DNA from: Girardinichthys multiradiatus
Lineage: Eukaryota; Chordata; Actinopteri; Cyprinodontiformes; Goodeidae
Direction of reading: 5' to 3'
DNA: 64,000 bases
Assembly: GCF_021462225.1 (NCBI RefSeq)
Contig: NC_061812.1
Location: forward strand, 47,597,363 to 47,661,362
The position numbers and the translations under genes were made by a program. How positions within the stretch are numbered: the stretch's first letter is position 1; each line of letters begins with the position of its first letter. The notes below the pieces were generated by a model. It saw only the letters and a program-made list of their open reading frames with translations. It did not search any database and was not told where the DNA came from. Of this stretch, positions 10,244-21,441 are shown piece by piece.

Positions 10244-11005
10244 CAGCAGCTTTTCACCACATACTGCTTATTCTCTGACTTTTGTATTTGTGGACTTGTT
10301 GGATCAGAGATCTGGAGGAACAGGTGGTGAGGCGTTTGTCATTCTGTCAACAATAGTAAACAAGGTCCGGTGTTGTTGAACCTTAAGCTTTGTTTTGTTT
10401 CTCCACAGGAATTCAACTTCTCTATACATAGGGCCTGATCTTCAAAAGGTTTCAGTGTAGAAAATCACATGCAAACCTTTTTGCAGAGCTGATCTATAAA
10501 CCAGGTACAAATTGAATGCGTGTGTAAAATCTGTGGAACAGCAGGCACAAACCTGCCTTTATGAATATGCAAAACTAAAGATAATGACCCGATTGCACAA
10601 ATATATGGGAAGGGATTAGGGTTAGGGTTATGCAAATGTAATCCTTTACCACCTGCCACACAATTTAAGAAACCTGAAATGGATTGCATGTGCTGTTCAC
10701 CTATATTTAGCATGTCTGAAAGGCAGGTGCTAATTTGCATGTAAAATGTTTCGCCATTTTATTTAACAATTACTGAACATTAACAGCCAACAGATAACCA
10801 TTACAAGCCAATGGGACATAGAAGGAAAAACAAATAAAAAAAACTGTCCTGTGCGCTCCTTGTGCACAACACAGATTATTTAATTTTATTTCCTTCAATG
10901 TTCCTGTATAGATCTGTAAGAAACACATGGGGCCTGCTTTGGTTTGCTATGTTTGGGAGGACAGAGTCAATTCAAATCACTTGTCACAGAAAAAAAGCTA
11001 AAAGC
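10244..11005. other. No gene recognised; possible unclassified repeat at 10465-10745
   Basis: No coding region stands out. Between about 10467 and 10743 both ends carry ACATGCAAA facing inwards, which could be short inverted ends of a small non-autonomous element, but the similarity is too short to claim. A GGATTAGGGTTAGGGTTATG run near 10614 is telomere-like but has only about two full units. Confidence 0.3.
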
Positions 11006-12277
11006 TACAGGGGTTGGACAATGAAACTGAAACACATGGTTTTAGACCACAATAATTTATTAGTATGGTGTAAGGCCGCCTTTTGCGTCCAATACAGCAT
11101 CAATTCGTCTTGGGAATGACATATACAAGTCCTGCACAGTAGTCAGAGGGATTTAAGCCATTCTTCTTGCAGGATAGTGGCCAGGTCACTACGTGATACT
11201 GGTGGAGGAAAACGTTTCCTGACTCGCTCCTCCAAATCACCCCAAAGTGGCTCAATAATATTTAGATCTGGTGACTGTGCAGGCCATGGGAAATGTTCAA
11301 CTTCACTTTCATGTTCATCAAACCAATCTTTCACCAGTCTCGCTGTGTGTATTGGTGCATTGTCATCCTGATACACGGCACCGCCTTCAGGATACAATGT
11401 TTGAACCATTGGATGCACATGGTCCTCAAGAATGGTTCAGTAGTCCTTGGCAGTGATGTGCCCATCTAGCACAAGTATTGGGCCAAGGGAATGCCATGAT
11501 ATGGCAGCCCAAACCATCACTGATCCCCCCCCCCCCCCCATGCTTCACTCTGGGCATGCAACAGTCTGGGTGGTACACTTCTTTGGGGCTTCTCCACACC
11601 GTAACTCTCCCGGATGTGAGGAAAACATTAAAGGTGGACTCATCAGAGAACAATACATGTTTCACATTGTCCACAGCCCAAGATTTGCGCTCCTTGCACC
11701 ATTGAAACTGACGTTTGGCATTGGCATGAGTGACCAAAGGTTTGGCTATAGCAGCCCGGTCGTGTATACCGACCCTGTGGAGCTCCCGACGGACAGTTCT
11801 GGTGGAAACAGGAGAGTTGAGGTGCACATTTAATTCTGCCGTGATTTGGGCAGCCGTGGTTTTATATTTTTTGGATACAATCCGGGTTAGCACCCGAACA
11901 TCCTTTTCAGACAGCTTCCTCTTGCATCCACAGTTAATCCTGTTGGATGTGGTTCGTCCTTCTTGGTGGTATGCTGACATTACACTGGATACCGTGGCTC
12001 TTGATACATCACAAAGACTTGCTGTCTTGGTCACAGATGCGCCAGCAAGAAGTGCACCAACAATTTGTCCTCTTTTGACCGTCACCCATAATGTTGTGTG
12101 CATTTCAATATTTTGAGCAAAACTGTGCTCTTACCCTGCTAATTGAACCTTCACACTCTGCTCTTACTGGTGCAATGTGCAATCAATGAAGACTGGCTAC
12201 CAGGCTGGTCCAATTTAGCCATGAAACCTCCCACACTAAAATGACAGGTGTTTCAGTTTCATTGTCCAACCCCTGTA
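11006..12277 (-). mobile_element. Tc1/mariner-like element with perfect inverted ends
   Basis: A full-length Tc1-type element. The first 28 bp from 11008 (starting CAGGGGTTGGACAATGAAAC) are an exact inverted match to the last 28 bp ending at 12275. TA dinucleotides flank both ends (11006-11007 and 12276-12277) as the target-site duplication. Both termini and the target duplication are intact, in contrast to the Tc1-like element at 638-2101. The transposase inside (11143-12103) is broken, so the copy could be moved only by a transposase supplied elsewhere. Confidence 0.95.
11143..12103 (-). pseudogene. Tc1-like transposase, frameshifted at a poly-C tract
   Basis: The minus-strand frame from 12103 holds the DNA-binding helix-turn-helix region (ASVTKTASLCDVSRATVSSV), basic linker, and the first catalytic Asp in HVLFSDES. 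At 11525-11540 a long run of C (G on the coding strand) shifts the reading frame. The shifted frame then meets a stop near 11440. The C-terminal part is open again at 11418-11143, with the second Asp in VYQDDNAPIHTA and the Glu in NIIEPLW, i.e. DD34E type. All three catalytic residues are present but cannot be translated together. The homopolymer length is a likely site of slippage or a sequencing error. Confidence 0.9.
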
Positions 12278-12304
12278 CTTCAGTCTTGTAAGACTCACAA
12301 AGAA

Positions 12305-12665
12305 AAACACAGTCAGTCATTTTCTACCGCTTAATCCATACTGGGTCACGGGGAGCTGGTGCCTATCTCCAGCAGCCTATGGGCAAGAGGCGGGGTACAC
12401 CCTGGACAGGTTGCCAGTCCATCGCAGGGCAACACACAAACAACCATGCACACTCATTCAAACACCTAAGGGCAATTTAGAGAGATCAATTAACCTAACA
12501 GGCATGTCTTTAGACTGTGGGAGGAAGCCGGAGTACCCAGTGAGAACCCACGCATGCACAGGGAGAACATGCAAACTCCATGCAGAAAGACCCCCGGCCG
12601 GGAATCAAATCCAGGACCTTCTTGCTGCAAGGCAACAGTGCTACCAACTGCGCCACCGTGCAGCC
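12305..12665 (+). repeat. Common fish dispersed repeat (LINE/SINE-tail type)
   Basis: Contains in order GGGTCACGGGGAGCTGGTGC, GGTACACCCTGGACAGGTTG, CCAGTCCATCGCAGGGC, GACTGTGGGAGGAAGCCGGA, GAGAACATGCAAACTCCATG and CAACTGCGCCACCGTGC. This chain of phrases is one of the most widespread repeats in teleost genomes. I do not assign its class with confidence. It sits between the Tc1 element and the DIRS-type element. Confidence 0.75.
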
Positions 12666-13127
12666 AAAGAAAAGCACATAGGTGGCAATTAGAGAAGTTT
12701 ATTTATAATATATATTTCTTTGGTGCTCGGATCCCAGAGGAAGACACGAATGCTGAGAATGACGTGAGCTTGAATGAACAACATATGAATAGAATTAGAG
12801 ATGTCTTCTCCCCAAAACGGCCAAGCTGAAATAAATGAACTATTAGGTGTAAATAATATCAGGTGAAATAATGAATGAATAGACTAATAGGGAGAATGAC
12901 AGGGTTATAAGAAGAAAGGGAAAGAGAGAGCTGAACAGGCTTAATGAAGGGATGAGATTAGACATACAGAGGAGGGAAGGAGCGTGACGATCAAGTGCAT
13001 TAGGATGGAGAGAGTCAAGTGAGGGATGGAAGGAAACAGGGAGCCTGCCTGGTGCAAGGCAGTGAAAATGATGAATTAGCTTGACAGATCGTGAGGAAAA
13101 TGAAAGAGTTTGAGAAAGCATGAGAAA

Positions 13128-13352
13128 GCCGCGTAGGCATTGCGTTATGCAGCGGAGGCATTGGGGGGTTGATGAGTGAGTATTCAAGGCAAAAGAGGTG
13201 ATGACTCGAGCCGCGTAGGCATCGAGATGACAAATGCGTTATTCCGCGGAGGCATCAGGGGGTGATGAATGAATATCAAGGCAAAAAATAATGACTCGAG
13301 CCATGAAGACGTTGAGATGATGAATGCGTTATGCAGAGATGGCATAGAAGAG
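13128..13352. repeat. Tandem repeat, about 82-90 bp units, 2.6 copies
   Basis: Units start at about 13128, 13210 and 13300. Each begins GCCGCGTAGGCAT or a variant (GCCATGAAGACGT), contains ATGCGTTAT and AAGGCAAAA, and ends TGACTCGA. The third unit is partial. It lies in the region downstream of the recombinase frame of the DIRS-type element, where such elements carry their split or inverted terminal repeats; this block may belong to that structure or may be a later expansion. Confidence 0.75.
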
Positions 13353-13589
13353 ATACATAAGACTGTAGAAGCATTAGAAAGATAAAGAGATAGAACGTGA
13401 TAAGATAAATGTACCTGTTGAAAGGAAGAATGAGGAGTTGATGAGGGATAGAGAAATGTTTGACTGATGATTGACGAATACTGCAGGTAGCGCACCTTAG
13501 ACTAATGAGATGAAGTAAGATAGGGAGATCTTTATCTAAGAAGATAAATGAATTTAATTAGAGGCCATCCACCACCAGATAATGCGAGA

Positions 13590-14495
13590 AGTTCTTACCT
13601 AAGAACTGAGAGATCGTTGAACATTTATCACTAAGTGGAAGTCTGGGCGAACATAGGATGAGAAAGCTGAAGATGACCAGTGGCCGAGTTGTTGAAGAGA
13701 AGCTGTTGAAACTCCTTGAGTGGCTGCAAGAGTCGCTGCTCCTATTCTAAATGAATGTCCTGAAAAGTGACTGGGGGCAGATGCAATGGACCAGAGTTTG
13801 TCTAAAATGATTGCAGAACCAAGAGGCAGTCATGGGGGCCCCTTCTGGAGTGAGAAAGAGGGGCACGTTAGGAGGGTCGAGTTTGTGACGTCTGAGTGCG
13901 AACTTGAACAGATCGGAAAGGGCAGAACGGGCCATCCAGACGAATGATAGAAATTAAACAGGGGCCTTTCCCTTTAGTATGTTTGAGGAAATGTTTGAAG
14001 TGATCAGGATAAAACTTAAGGTCTGAGAAGGCTAAATCTCTGGATGGATCGAATGAGTTGTTAGGGGAAGTAAATTCACTTAACTTGAGGAAGCCGTAGA
14101 AGGCTAGAAAGAAAGAACTGGAAAGGAGAGATTTTAAATAAGTGGAAAGAGGGCTGGAAAAAAGGGCTGTGATAAGTTTCTTGAGGATAGGGAGTGTAGG
14201 GTTTTCGAAAATTGGGCTGAGGGATGTAATGCTTAGTGATACCTTTAAGGAGGAGTTTAATTGCGTGATTTAAAAAAAGGCTCTGAGCGGGTTCAGACAG
14301 GTGTTGTTTTGCAAAGAAATTGGTGCCAGCTAGGAAGCTCCGGATAAATAGGAGTTTAAATGTATTTTGAATGTATTCAAAACAAAAGGTTACGAAGGCC
14401 CAAACTGTTTGAATGTGGACTGGATACAGAGGGGTATGATGGAAGAGACAGAATTTAGAGAAGGTATGCCAGGTGAAAGAATACGATCTGAACAT
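13590..14495 (-). pseudogene. DIRS-type tyrosine recombinase, broken
   Basis: The N-terminal part is in 14495-14076 (EYIQNTFKLLFIRSFLAGTN). The catalytic region, in shifted frames, contains the box around FYGFLKLSEFTS (about 14105-14070), where the first catalytic Arg of this family appears replaced by Lys. It then contains HSFRIGAAT (about 13765-13740; His and Arg of the H-X-X-R box) and QQLGHW...SSYVRP (about 13690-13650), carrying the His/Trp and the nucleophilic Tyr. Known role: site-specific integration of a circular DNA intermediate. Frameshifts near 14200 and 13755 and the Arg-to-Lys change argue against function. Confidence 0.75.
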
Positions 14496-14669
14496 GGAGG
14501 GAGCTAGACCTGAATTACAAAAATGTTTTACTGTTGGAATAGAGAATAGAGGGAAGGGTTTAATCCAGTTTCAGGTCTTCGAGGGGTGGAATAGGAGTGG
14601 GTTGAATGTTGGCCATTGGACAGAGACTGCAAAAGACCTGAAATTTGGAGTGAGAGAAAGCATCGGTGA

Positions 14670-15317
14670 TCAAGTTAGAATAACCTGGAATGTGATGAGT
14701 GGAAATGATAAAGTTAACAGTGACAGCTTGCCAAGTAATGCGTCGATAAGGAGAAAGTAATCGACGAGGTGGAGGACAGATGGTAGCTTAACAACATTAA
14801 GGAGGATCCAGCAAAGAGCTTTGGATAGTTTGTCTAAGAGGCAGGGGCTACTTCTGCAGCCAAAAGTGAGCCTAACTGCGAAATAAAAACGATGGCCCCA
14901 TTTGACACCTAGGAGATGCCACTGAGAAGGGTGGACTGGCATGACCTTTAAGGCATTGGTAATATCTGCTTTGGGGAGGCAGGTGCCACACCCAGCTGCT
15001 TTTGTGGGTTTGATGGCATGATCCACTGTAGCGTAACACAGGGAAAAGGGGAGTTTGGGAATGATTGAATTGATACTGGGTTGGGAACCTGAGTGAGGAG
15101 CGGAGAGATCAATAATAAGGCGTATTTTTCCTGAATATTTTCTAGTGGCGATTCCCATGGGGCTAACTTGAAAAGAAGGGAAGGGGGGAGCTTCAAATGG
15201 TCCTGCCATGTAACCCTTTGAAACTTCTTTAAGAAGAAGTTGGGCCACGTTCTCAGGTTTGTTAAGTGCAGATTGGAGGTTAGCACAAACAAGATTGAGG
15301 GTAAGTGAAGCAGGCAT
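14670..15317 (-). pseudogene. DIRS-type reverse transcriptase
   Basis: A 215-residue open stretch with YMAGPFEAPPFPSFQVSPMG, SGKIRLIIDLSAPHSGSQPS, KADITNALKVMPVHPSQWHL (first catalytic Asp), FYFAVRLTFGCRSSP and HLVDYFLLID. The last replaces the usual L-x-D-D catalytic pair by V-D-Y, so the second catalytic Asp is lost. These phrases, especially DLSAPH and FGCRSSP, are typical of the DIRS/Ngaro RT. The RNase H region that should follow is not readable in one frame. Confidence 0.8.
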
Positions 15318-16171
15318 GCCTATGAAAAACCCTTGGGAAAGACCAGTGATGAGAAAATCTGTGCATGATCGGTCTGGGTGATATTAAAGGAGTGCCAATT
15401 CTGGGATGTTTATTGGGGTTGCTAGAAAGTGGAAAATTAATTTTTTGAACCGTAAGGGGTTTTGAAGAGGGATGTGCGGCGGGGACAGTCGGACTTCGGA
15501 TGGGCGTCCCTGCAAAGATGCAAACAATGGAGTAAGGACAGGTAGGAAAATACCACATACCTTCACTGAAATTGTTACAGATCTGTTTATAATTATGAAC
15601 CTTGACTCTCCTCCATCGGCGGTCGTGAGACTGGGCACTTGCAGGGCGGGGAGGTTGAGGGCAGTTGGAAAAGTCCGAAGAAAAAGGGATGGAAGGGCAA
15701 AGGGAACTCTGGTGGCCCACTGAGCCGCAAGTGAAACAACCGGTGGCTTGGGTAAGCATAATTAATATTTCCGTGTCGAGGACAGACCAATCTATACTTG
15801 AAAATTTTGTGATAGTGGAAAAAAAGGGAGCAGCCGTATTTAAGATGAAGGTCCGTTATGAGGGATAGATAAATGTCTGATTCTACTCTGCAATCTGGGT
15901 AAACTGAACATATGATGTCTCTGAAGATGCTGAAATCTGCAACAAACTCGCCAAAAGATAAATCTTTGGTAAGGCGGGGATCTGATGATTTGAAAACAGC
16001 TGTAAAACCATCTGAAGAAACAATACGGTGATCAACTTGTGGAGATGGAAGAATAAGTGAGACGAGCTGCCCGTGGAGAATCTTGGAGGGTAGTCTGGGT
16101 GAAATGTTAGCATGCATGGGTGTGTATGCTCTGCCTGAATGTGAAAGAGGATGGAAACGCTTGAAAGTCAC
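15280..16171 (-). pseudogene. DIRS-type gag-like protein, frameshifted
   Basis: The frame from 16171 holds LPSKILHGQLVSLILPSPQV and DFSIFRDIICSVYPD, resembling the 5' protein of DIRS-like elements. A zinc knuckle CFTCGSVGHQSSLC lies in a second frame at about 15740-15700. A second Cys/His-rich finger (CNNF..., then CLHLCRDAHPKSDC) spans another frameshift at about 15535. Assignment as gag rests on the knuckle and on position upstream of RT. Confidence 0.65.
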
Positions 16172-16376
16172 ATGAATGAGAAAAAAAGAGGCAGTAAAGA
16201 AATGGAGAAATACATCTTACCTAGAGAGAAGCCTGGCATTGGCGAGGGTGAATGGAGGTGAGAGGGGCCGGGGAGTTGCCTAAGCATCTTGTAGAGCAGA
16301 GGGAGACGGAATAGCTGACGTGGATTGCCGAAGGAGTTGTCGAAGCTCTCCGTGGGGCGGGGTAATGGGTGTGCTA

Positions 16377-16735
16377 GAGATTTTTTCTGTTAAAAGGGAG
16401 CTTTTCCTCTCCACTGTCGCTACATGCATACTCAGTATGGGGATTGCCGCAAAGTGATTGTCCACTGTCGCTACATGCTCATCCAGGAGGAATGAATGCT
16501 ACAATTCATTGACTTGATGCAATCTGCTGGGTTTCCTTAGATAGAAAAACTTTTTAACCAATTTGAATAAGTAACTGAATCTGACTGCACTGTTCAGTAG
16601 TTAGGCTTAGTTGGAATGTATGTACTTGACTTGAAATCTTTATGATTCGATTAAATTGACTTTGTGAAGTGCCTTGCGACGATATGTGTTGTGAATTGGG
16701 GCTATATAAATAAAACTGAATTGAATTGAGCTGAG
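16377..16735 (+). mobile_element. L2-type LINE 3' UTR fragment
   Basis: Matches the last part of the LINE at 3680-3990 phrase for phrase: CTGTTAAAAGGGAG, CTCATCCAGG, GAATCTGACTGCACTGTTCA, GTGAAGTGCCTTG and ATATAAATAAAACTGAATTG at the end. Only the terminal 3' UTR is present, a normal outcome of 5' truncation. It caps the high-coordinate end of the DIRS-type element. Confidence 0.85.
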
Positions 16736-17481
16736 GTGAATAGATTTAAAAAAGAAGGAATTAAAAGATTATTCGTAGTTATCCTTCAGACCATATCTCT
16801 AACCTTTTTTAAACAATTTGTTTATTCAATGTTTATTCATTTATAGGCTGAAAAAAGTTTAAGTATAAATTTAGCAGGAAAAAGTTTTTTTTTAATTTCT
16901 GTGTATCTGTGTAGTTTTATTCTGATCTTAAATGAAACAGGTATCTCTCCTGGGATAACAAAATTATGTAAAACACACTTTAGCTTTCATTTCAGTAGCT
17001 GCACTCACTTCGTGTTTGGTGGTGAAGGATTAACAAAGACTTCTTGTCGTGCTTTGAAAATGTCATCTAAAATGATTGTCTCTGTAGACAAAGTTAAAAA
17101 CTTCTGGAGACTGTTAAGGAAGATCAGTCAGCTAAGAAACATTTCATTTGGTTGTTAGTGGGTGTGGCTAAAGTGATGTCATCAACTGACTTTGCCAACA
17201 TGAGTCCTTGTCATCCGCTCACTGACGGCTGAGCAGCCCTAAGGGTCAAAATCTAGATTCCCCACTTCTCCTGAGAACAATGTTGTTAAAAGCCTTTGTG
17301 TTTTTTTAGTCCTGAATAAACTACTTTAGACTTGAGGCTGTGTGCATCTGAGCTGAAACTTACAGATTTCACATGATAGGAATCCATTTCCTGAATCCAT
17401 CAACAATAAAACAGTTCTTCTCTTTTAAATTATCTGATCTTATAGACCTTTGTATGTTAATATTAGAAAACAACTCTAAAT
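16736..17481. other. No gene recognised
   Basis: No convincing coding region. A stretch at 17154-17207 (GGTGTGGCTAAAGTGATGTC) matches the internal text of the non-coding repeat described at 18415 onward, so a small scrap of that family is present. An AATAAA at about 17315 is followed by ordinary sequence. The 85-codon open frame at 16901-17158 has no recognisable motif. Confidence 0.4.
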
Positions 17482-17613
17482 ATCTTAGAATGTGTATCCC
17501 TGTACTGTCTATCTGGACCTGATGTGTAAATGAGTAGTAAGCATGTTATCAAAACAGAGATTAATAATTTATTTGTGTTCTAGTACATCATGGGATCTGT
17601 GGCAAGATATAGG
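17482..17613 (+). repeat. 132-bp direct repeat, copy 1
   Basis: Starts ATCTTAGAATGTGTATC and ends GGCAAGATATAGG. A copy of the same length with about 7 differences by eye lies at 27844-27975 in the same orientation. The two copies bracket the L1 3' UTR, both non-coding repeat copies and the ISL2EU-type transposon. Confidence 0.9.
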
Positions 17614-18275
17614 CCAGGTGCCGAGCTGCAGTTGGCGGGTTGGGCTGGGCGGTGCAGCATGTCTTGTGTCTGCCCTGGTGTGGCTGGCGGGTTGTGCTTG
17701 GCATGGAGCGGTTGACCTTCTGCACTGTGGCTGCTGGGTGGTTCCACTGGGACTCTCCCTTGCTCTTCTCTGGGGGGGGGGGGGGTTGCAGTAGTAGCGG
17801 TGATGGTTCCCTTGGGGTTCCTGTGCTCTGGGGGGCCTTTGGTTTGGATCTCCTCCGTATCTGTCCCAGGTTCAGGGGGGCATGTCTGTGGCTCCTCACG
17901 CACGCTATTGCATAATTTTATGAAGAAACCTTGTACACACAAGCGCACTCACACTCAGACCTACAGGTGTTTAGATTCAGGTGTTAACAGATACACAAAT
18001 GTTCTATATTGAGCCGCATTTACCTCTAATTACATCTTGCAGTTGTTAGTACTATGCACGTTTTGGTAAAAAAGCTGTTATTATTATTATGTACTTGCAA
18101 TCTCTTCATCCTACTTTCTCTTCTCGATTCTTTTCTCCTTCTGTCCCTTTTTCCTTTTTGCCCTACCTCTCTCTCTTTTGTGCTTCTTATTTTTTCCTTT
18201 TCATTTCTGTCCGTAACAATTGAAATAATCCCAAAGAAGTTTCTAATAAAGTTTATTTTATGAATATCAAGCAGA
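17602..18275 (+). mobile_element. L1-type LINE 3' UTR fragment (GC-rich block plus tail)
   Basis: A G-rich block (17605-17895) shares phrases such as CCGAGCTGCAGTTGGCGG and GCAGCATGTCTT with 42525-42640, so it is a repeat. After it come the tail phrases of fish L1 3' UTRs: CACTCACACTCAGACCTACA, GTACTTGCAATCTCTTCATC, a CT-rich tract, GAAATAATCCCAAAGAAG, and AATAAAG at about 18246, the polyadenylation signal. The open frames inside the G-rich block are by-products of base composition. Confidence 0.65.
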
Positions 18276-18414
18276 CCATTCAAGTGTTAGCTGTAAAGCT
18301 CCACTTGTGAAAATAATTCTGTTGGGCTTTTTCTTGACACTCAGACAACAATTCTGAGTGCTACTCTGCCAGACAGGACACGGTAATAAAAAAAAAGGAA
18401 CAACTTACAGACCT

Positions 18415-20423
18415 GTCATATGTCATATGATCTTCGGTCATGCGGAGTTTCGGTCTGGCCAAAAGCATTCAAAATTTCAAGTAAATTGGACCTTCCAGAA
18501 GGACGCTGCAGTCGCTTGTTTGTTTGTGGGCGGGGCTAAAACAACATCATCAATTGACTGTGTCAAAATGTCCATCATTAACTCATGATCATGTATACTA
18601 CATTTCAAGTGGATCCGATGATGTATGAGGGAGACATAGCCCTTGAAGTGTCTAAGGGGGCGCTATTGATCCAAATTTAAATGTAATCCAATAGAGCTGT
18701 TTGGGGGCTGACAAAGATCAAGCATATTCAGTTTGGAGTGATTCGGACCATGCATGTGTAATTTAGAGCCAAACGTATGGCTGTGGCGTGACATCAGAAT
18801 TCGCCACGCCATCATAGCCACACCCTCTAGCTAAGCAGTAAGTAGTGGCAACTGTCTAAGACCATCATGTTATCTGTTACTTGGGACAGTTTAACATTGA
18901 TAAGGTGAAGATCATCAAACATTGATTCTGTAAAGGAAAACAGGCCACTTCCTGTTTTCAGGGGGCGGGGCTTCGATGATGTCAGCATCTGACCAGTGAA
19001 AATTGTTCAGGCCTAGAGGCAGATCAATCCCAGAAGCTTTGATGTGTCTGTGACTTTCCTTGTAGGAGTTATGTCAATTTAGTATTTTATTGCGAGAAGT
19101 CATATTTTGAGGCTTGGCCACGCCCACACGCTTTCATGTATCAAAAAGCTTTTTATAACTTTTTATCCCCAATGCCTTAAGAGTATACTGAGTGATTTTC
19201 AAGTCTCTAAGTCAAAAGCTGTAGGAGGAGTTTGCTCAGATACGTGGGCTAGAAACGCCCAAAAAAGGGTCCAAATGCCAAGTTCAATCCAAAATGGCCG
19301 ACTTCCTGTGGGGTTTGGACCAATGCTCCAAGAGACTTTTTTGTAGGACGTGAGAAGATACATATGTGTCCCAAATTTCAGAATCGTCGGTGAAAGCATG
19401 GCTTGGGGCTGATTTTTTAAGATTTTCTAGGGGGTGCTGTGGACGAATTAAGGCACGCCCACCAAATATGTTATCAGATCTCTGTTGGGGACTGGACAAG
19501 GATCAATAACATTGAATTTGGTGTAGATCAGATGATGTATGTGGAAATTAGAGCCAAACGTATGGGCATGGCGTGCCGCCATGGCTACGCCCTTTTATGA
19601 AAAGTCCCTGTGCCTCAAACAAAGTTAGACCCACTAGTTATCTGTCTTCTGACACACTTTCAAGTTGATTGGGTCAAGAGGGTCATAGAGGCACCTTTCC
19701 AAGTGAAAAAAGTGACATCCGGTTTTGAAGGGGCGTGGCTTCGATGATGTCAACATATGACCCCATAGGATTGTCGGGAACCCGAATGTCCTCCTTCATG
19801 CCAACTTTGGTGTGATTTGGGATTTTTTTGGGAAAGTTATTGCAATTTTTCACTTTCAGCGCGAACGCCAAGTTCGTGTCCCGGCCACACCACCTAAACA
19901 TGGCCAAAAACTCACGATTTTGATAACTTTTAATTCCCCATGCCTTAACTGCATGTAGACCAAATATGAACCCGATAGCTCAAAATCCCTAGGAGTAGTT
20001 CGTTAAAGTTTGATATGAGTAAAAGTGAGAAACGGGGAAAAATTGGCCTTTGACCCAAAATGGCCGACTTCCTGTGCCTTTTAGGGCACCCCCAAGAGAC
20101 TTTTTTTCTTGTTTTGAGGAGTTCTAGCATTGTGCCGAATTTCAGATCTCTACGACTTATGGTTCGGGCTATCTCACTTTTGGGGGCGTGGCTAAGTGGT
20201 TTGGCCACGCCTACTAACGACAACATTAAAGAACGAAAATTTCACGCGGGGGACAATTTTGGGTCAAATTTGGTGAGTTTTGGGGTATGGCAAAGTCCCC
20301 ATATTGCCCCGCCAAAAGTCCCCGGAAAAAAGAATAAAGAATAAGAATTCCTACGATTACAATAGGCCCTTGCAGTTTTCCTGCTCGGCAGTTTTCCTGC
20401 TCGGTTTTCCTGCTCGGGCCTAA
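18415..20423 (+). repeat. Non-coding teleost repeat, copy A (5'-truncated)
   Basis: About 2 kb with no coding potential, recognised by internal phrases shared with copies B, C and D: TGGGCGGGGCTAAA, GAGCCAAACGTATGG, CACGCCCACACGCTTTCATG, AAAATGGCCGACTTCCTGT, CAAGAGACTTTTTT. Its first 350-400 bp (the AGCTGCAAGCAGC start) are missing. It ends at a hairpin-forming terminus (TAGGCCCTTGCAG...CTGCTCGGGCCTAA) and copy B follows immediately. The terminus here has extra small duplications: CAGTTTTCCTGCTCGG occurs twice and TTTTCCTGCTCGGG once. I do not recognise a named family with certainty. Confidence 0.8.
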
Positions 20424-21441
20424 TTAAAGCTGCAAGCAGCATTGAAGGCCCTCACACCTCAGCACAACTCGGCCTGTGCAGCTACCGTGGGAGCCTGGCA
20501 TCGCCACCTGCGCATGACCGACGAGGCTGCCATTCAATTCCACAAATCGCCACTAGGAGGGACTGTGAGCGACATGTCATATGATATTCGGACATGCAGA
20601 GTTCTCATCTGGTGAGAAGCATTTAAAATTTGGGAGAAATCCGACCATCCAGATGGAAGGTGCACTGAGTTTTTTATTAGTGGGTGGAGCTGAAATGATG
20701 TCATGAACTGACTGTGGCAACATGTTCAGCATTGATCCCTGATGATGTATACTAAATTTCTAGTGGCTCCGATGATGTATGAGGGAAATATAGTCCTTGG
20801 AGTGTCCTAGGGGGCGATGTTGATCCAAATTCCAATGTAATCCAATAGAGTTATTTGGGGGCTGACAAAGATCATCCATATTTACTTTGGAGTGAATCAG
20901 ACCTTGAATGTGTAATTTAGAACCAAACGTGTGGCCGTGGCGTGACGTTGCAATTTGCCACGCCATCATAGCCACATCCTCCAGCTAAAGCAGTCAGTAC
21001 TGGTGACTGTCTTAGACCATCATGTTATCTGTTACTTGAGACAGTTTCACATTGATTAGGTGAAGAACATCAAAAATTGACTCTCTAAAGGAAAACATGA
21101 CATTTCCTGTTCTCAGGGGGCAGGGCTTCGGTGATGTCAGCATCTGATCAGTGAATATTGTTCAGGGCCAGAGGCAGATCAATCTCAGAAGGATTCAGGT
21201 CTCTGTGACTTTCCTTGTAGGAGCTATATCAATTTAATCTTTTATGGAGATAAGTCATATTTTGAGGTGTGGCCACGCCCGCACTGTTTCATGTATCAAA
21301 AAGCTTTTGATAACTTTTGATCCCCAGTGCTTTAAGAGTATAGATGTGTTTCAGGAGGATGATGTCATCATGCACGCTACCTTGCTACCGCCACGTTGAG
21401 TACCGAACGCTAAGCTCTGTGGCGCTTTCTCTCAGACCAGA

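Larger units (their letters stand above)
12690..16376 (-). mobile_element. DIRS-type (tyrosine recombinase) retrotransposon
   Basis: Minus-strand element with, in order, a gag-like region with zinc knuckle (15280-16171), a DIRS/Ngaro-type reverse transcriptase (14670-15317) and a tyrosine recombinase (13590-14495). This domain set, with a recombinase instead of an integrase, is known only from DIRS-like retrotransposons. The ends are not precisely defined: the low-coordinate side follows the dispersed repeat at 12665, and the high-coordinate side is cut by a LINE 3' end at about 16377. A tandem repeat lies downstream of the recombinase (13128-13352). All frames are broken. Confidence 0.8.

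Noticed and set aside
10610..10632. Interstitial telomeric repeat
   Set aside because: Only about two TTAGGG units; too short to mean anything.
16901..17158. 85-codon open frame
   Set aside because: No recognisable motif, no splice or promoter context, and it lies beside a repeat scrap.
18415..20423. Conserved non-coding regulatory or ncRNA gene suggested by strong similarity between distant blocks
   Set aside because: Similarity between 18415-27841 and 60720-64000 is due to a dispersed repeat family with shared termini.
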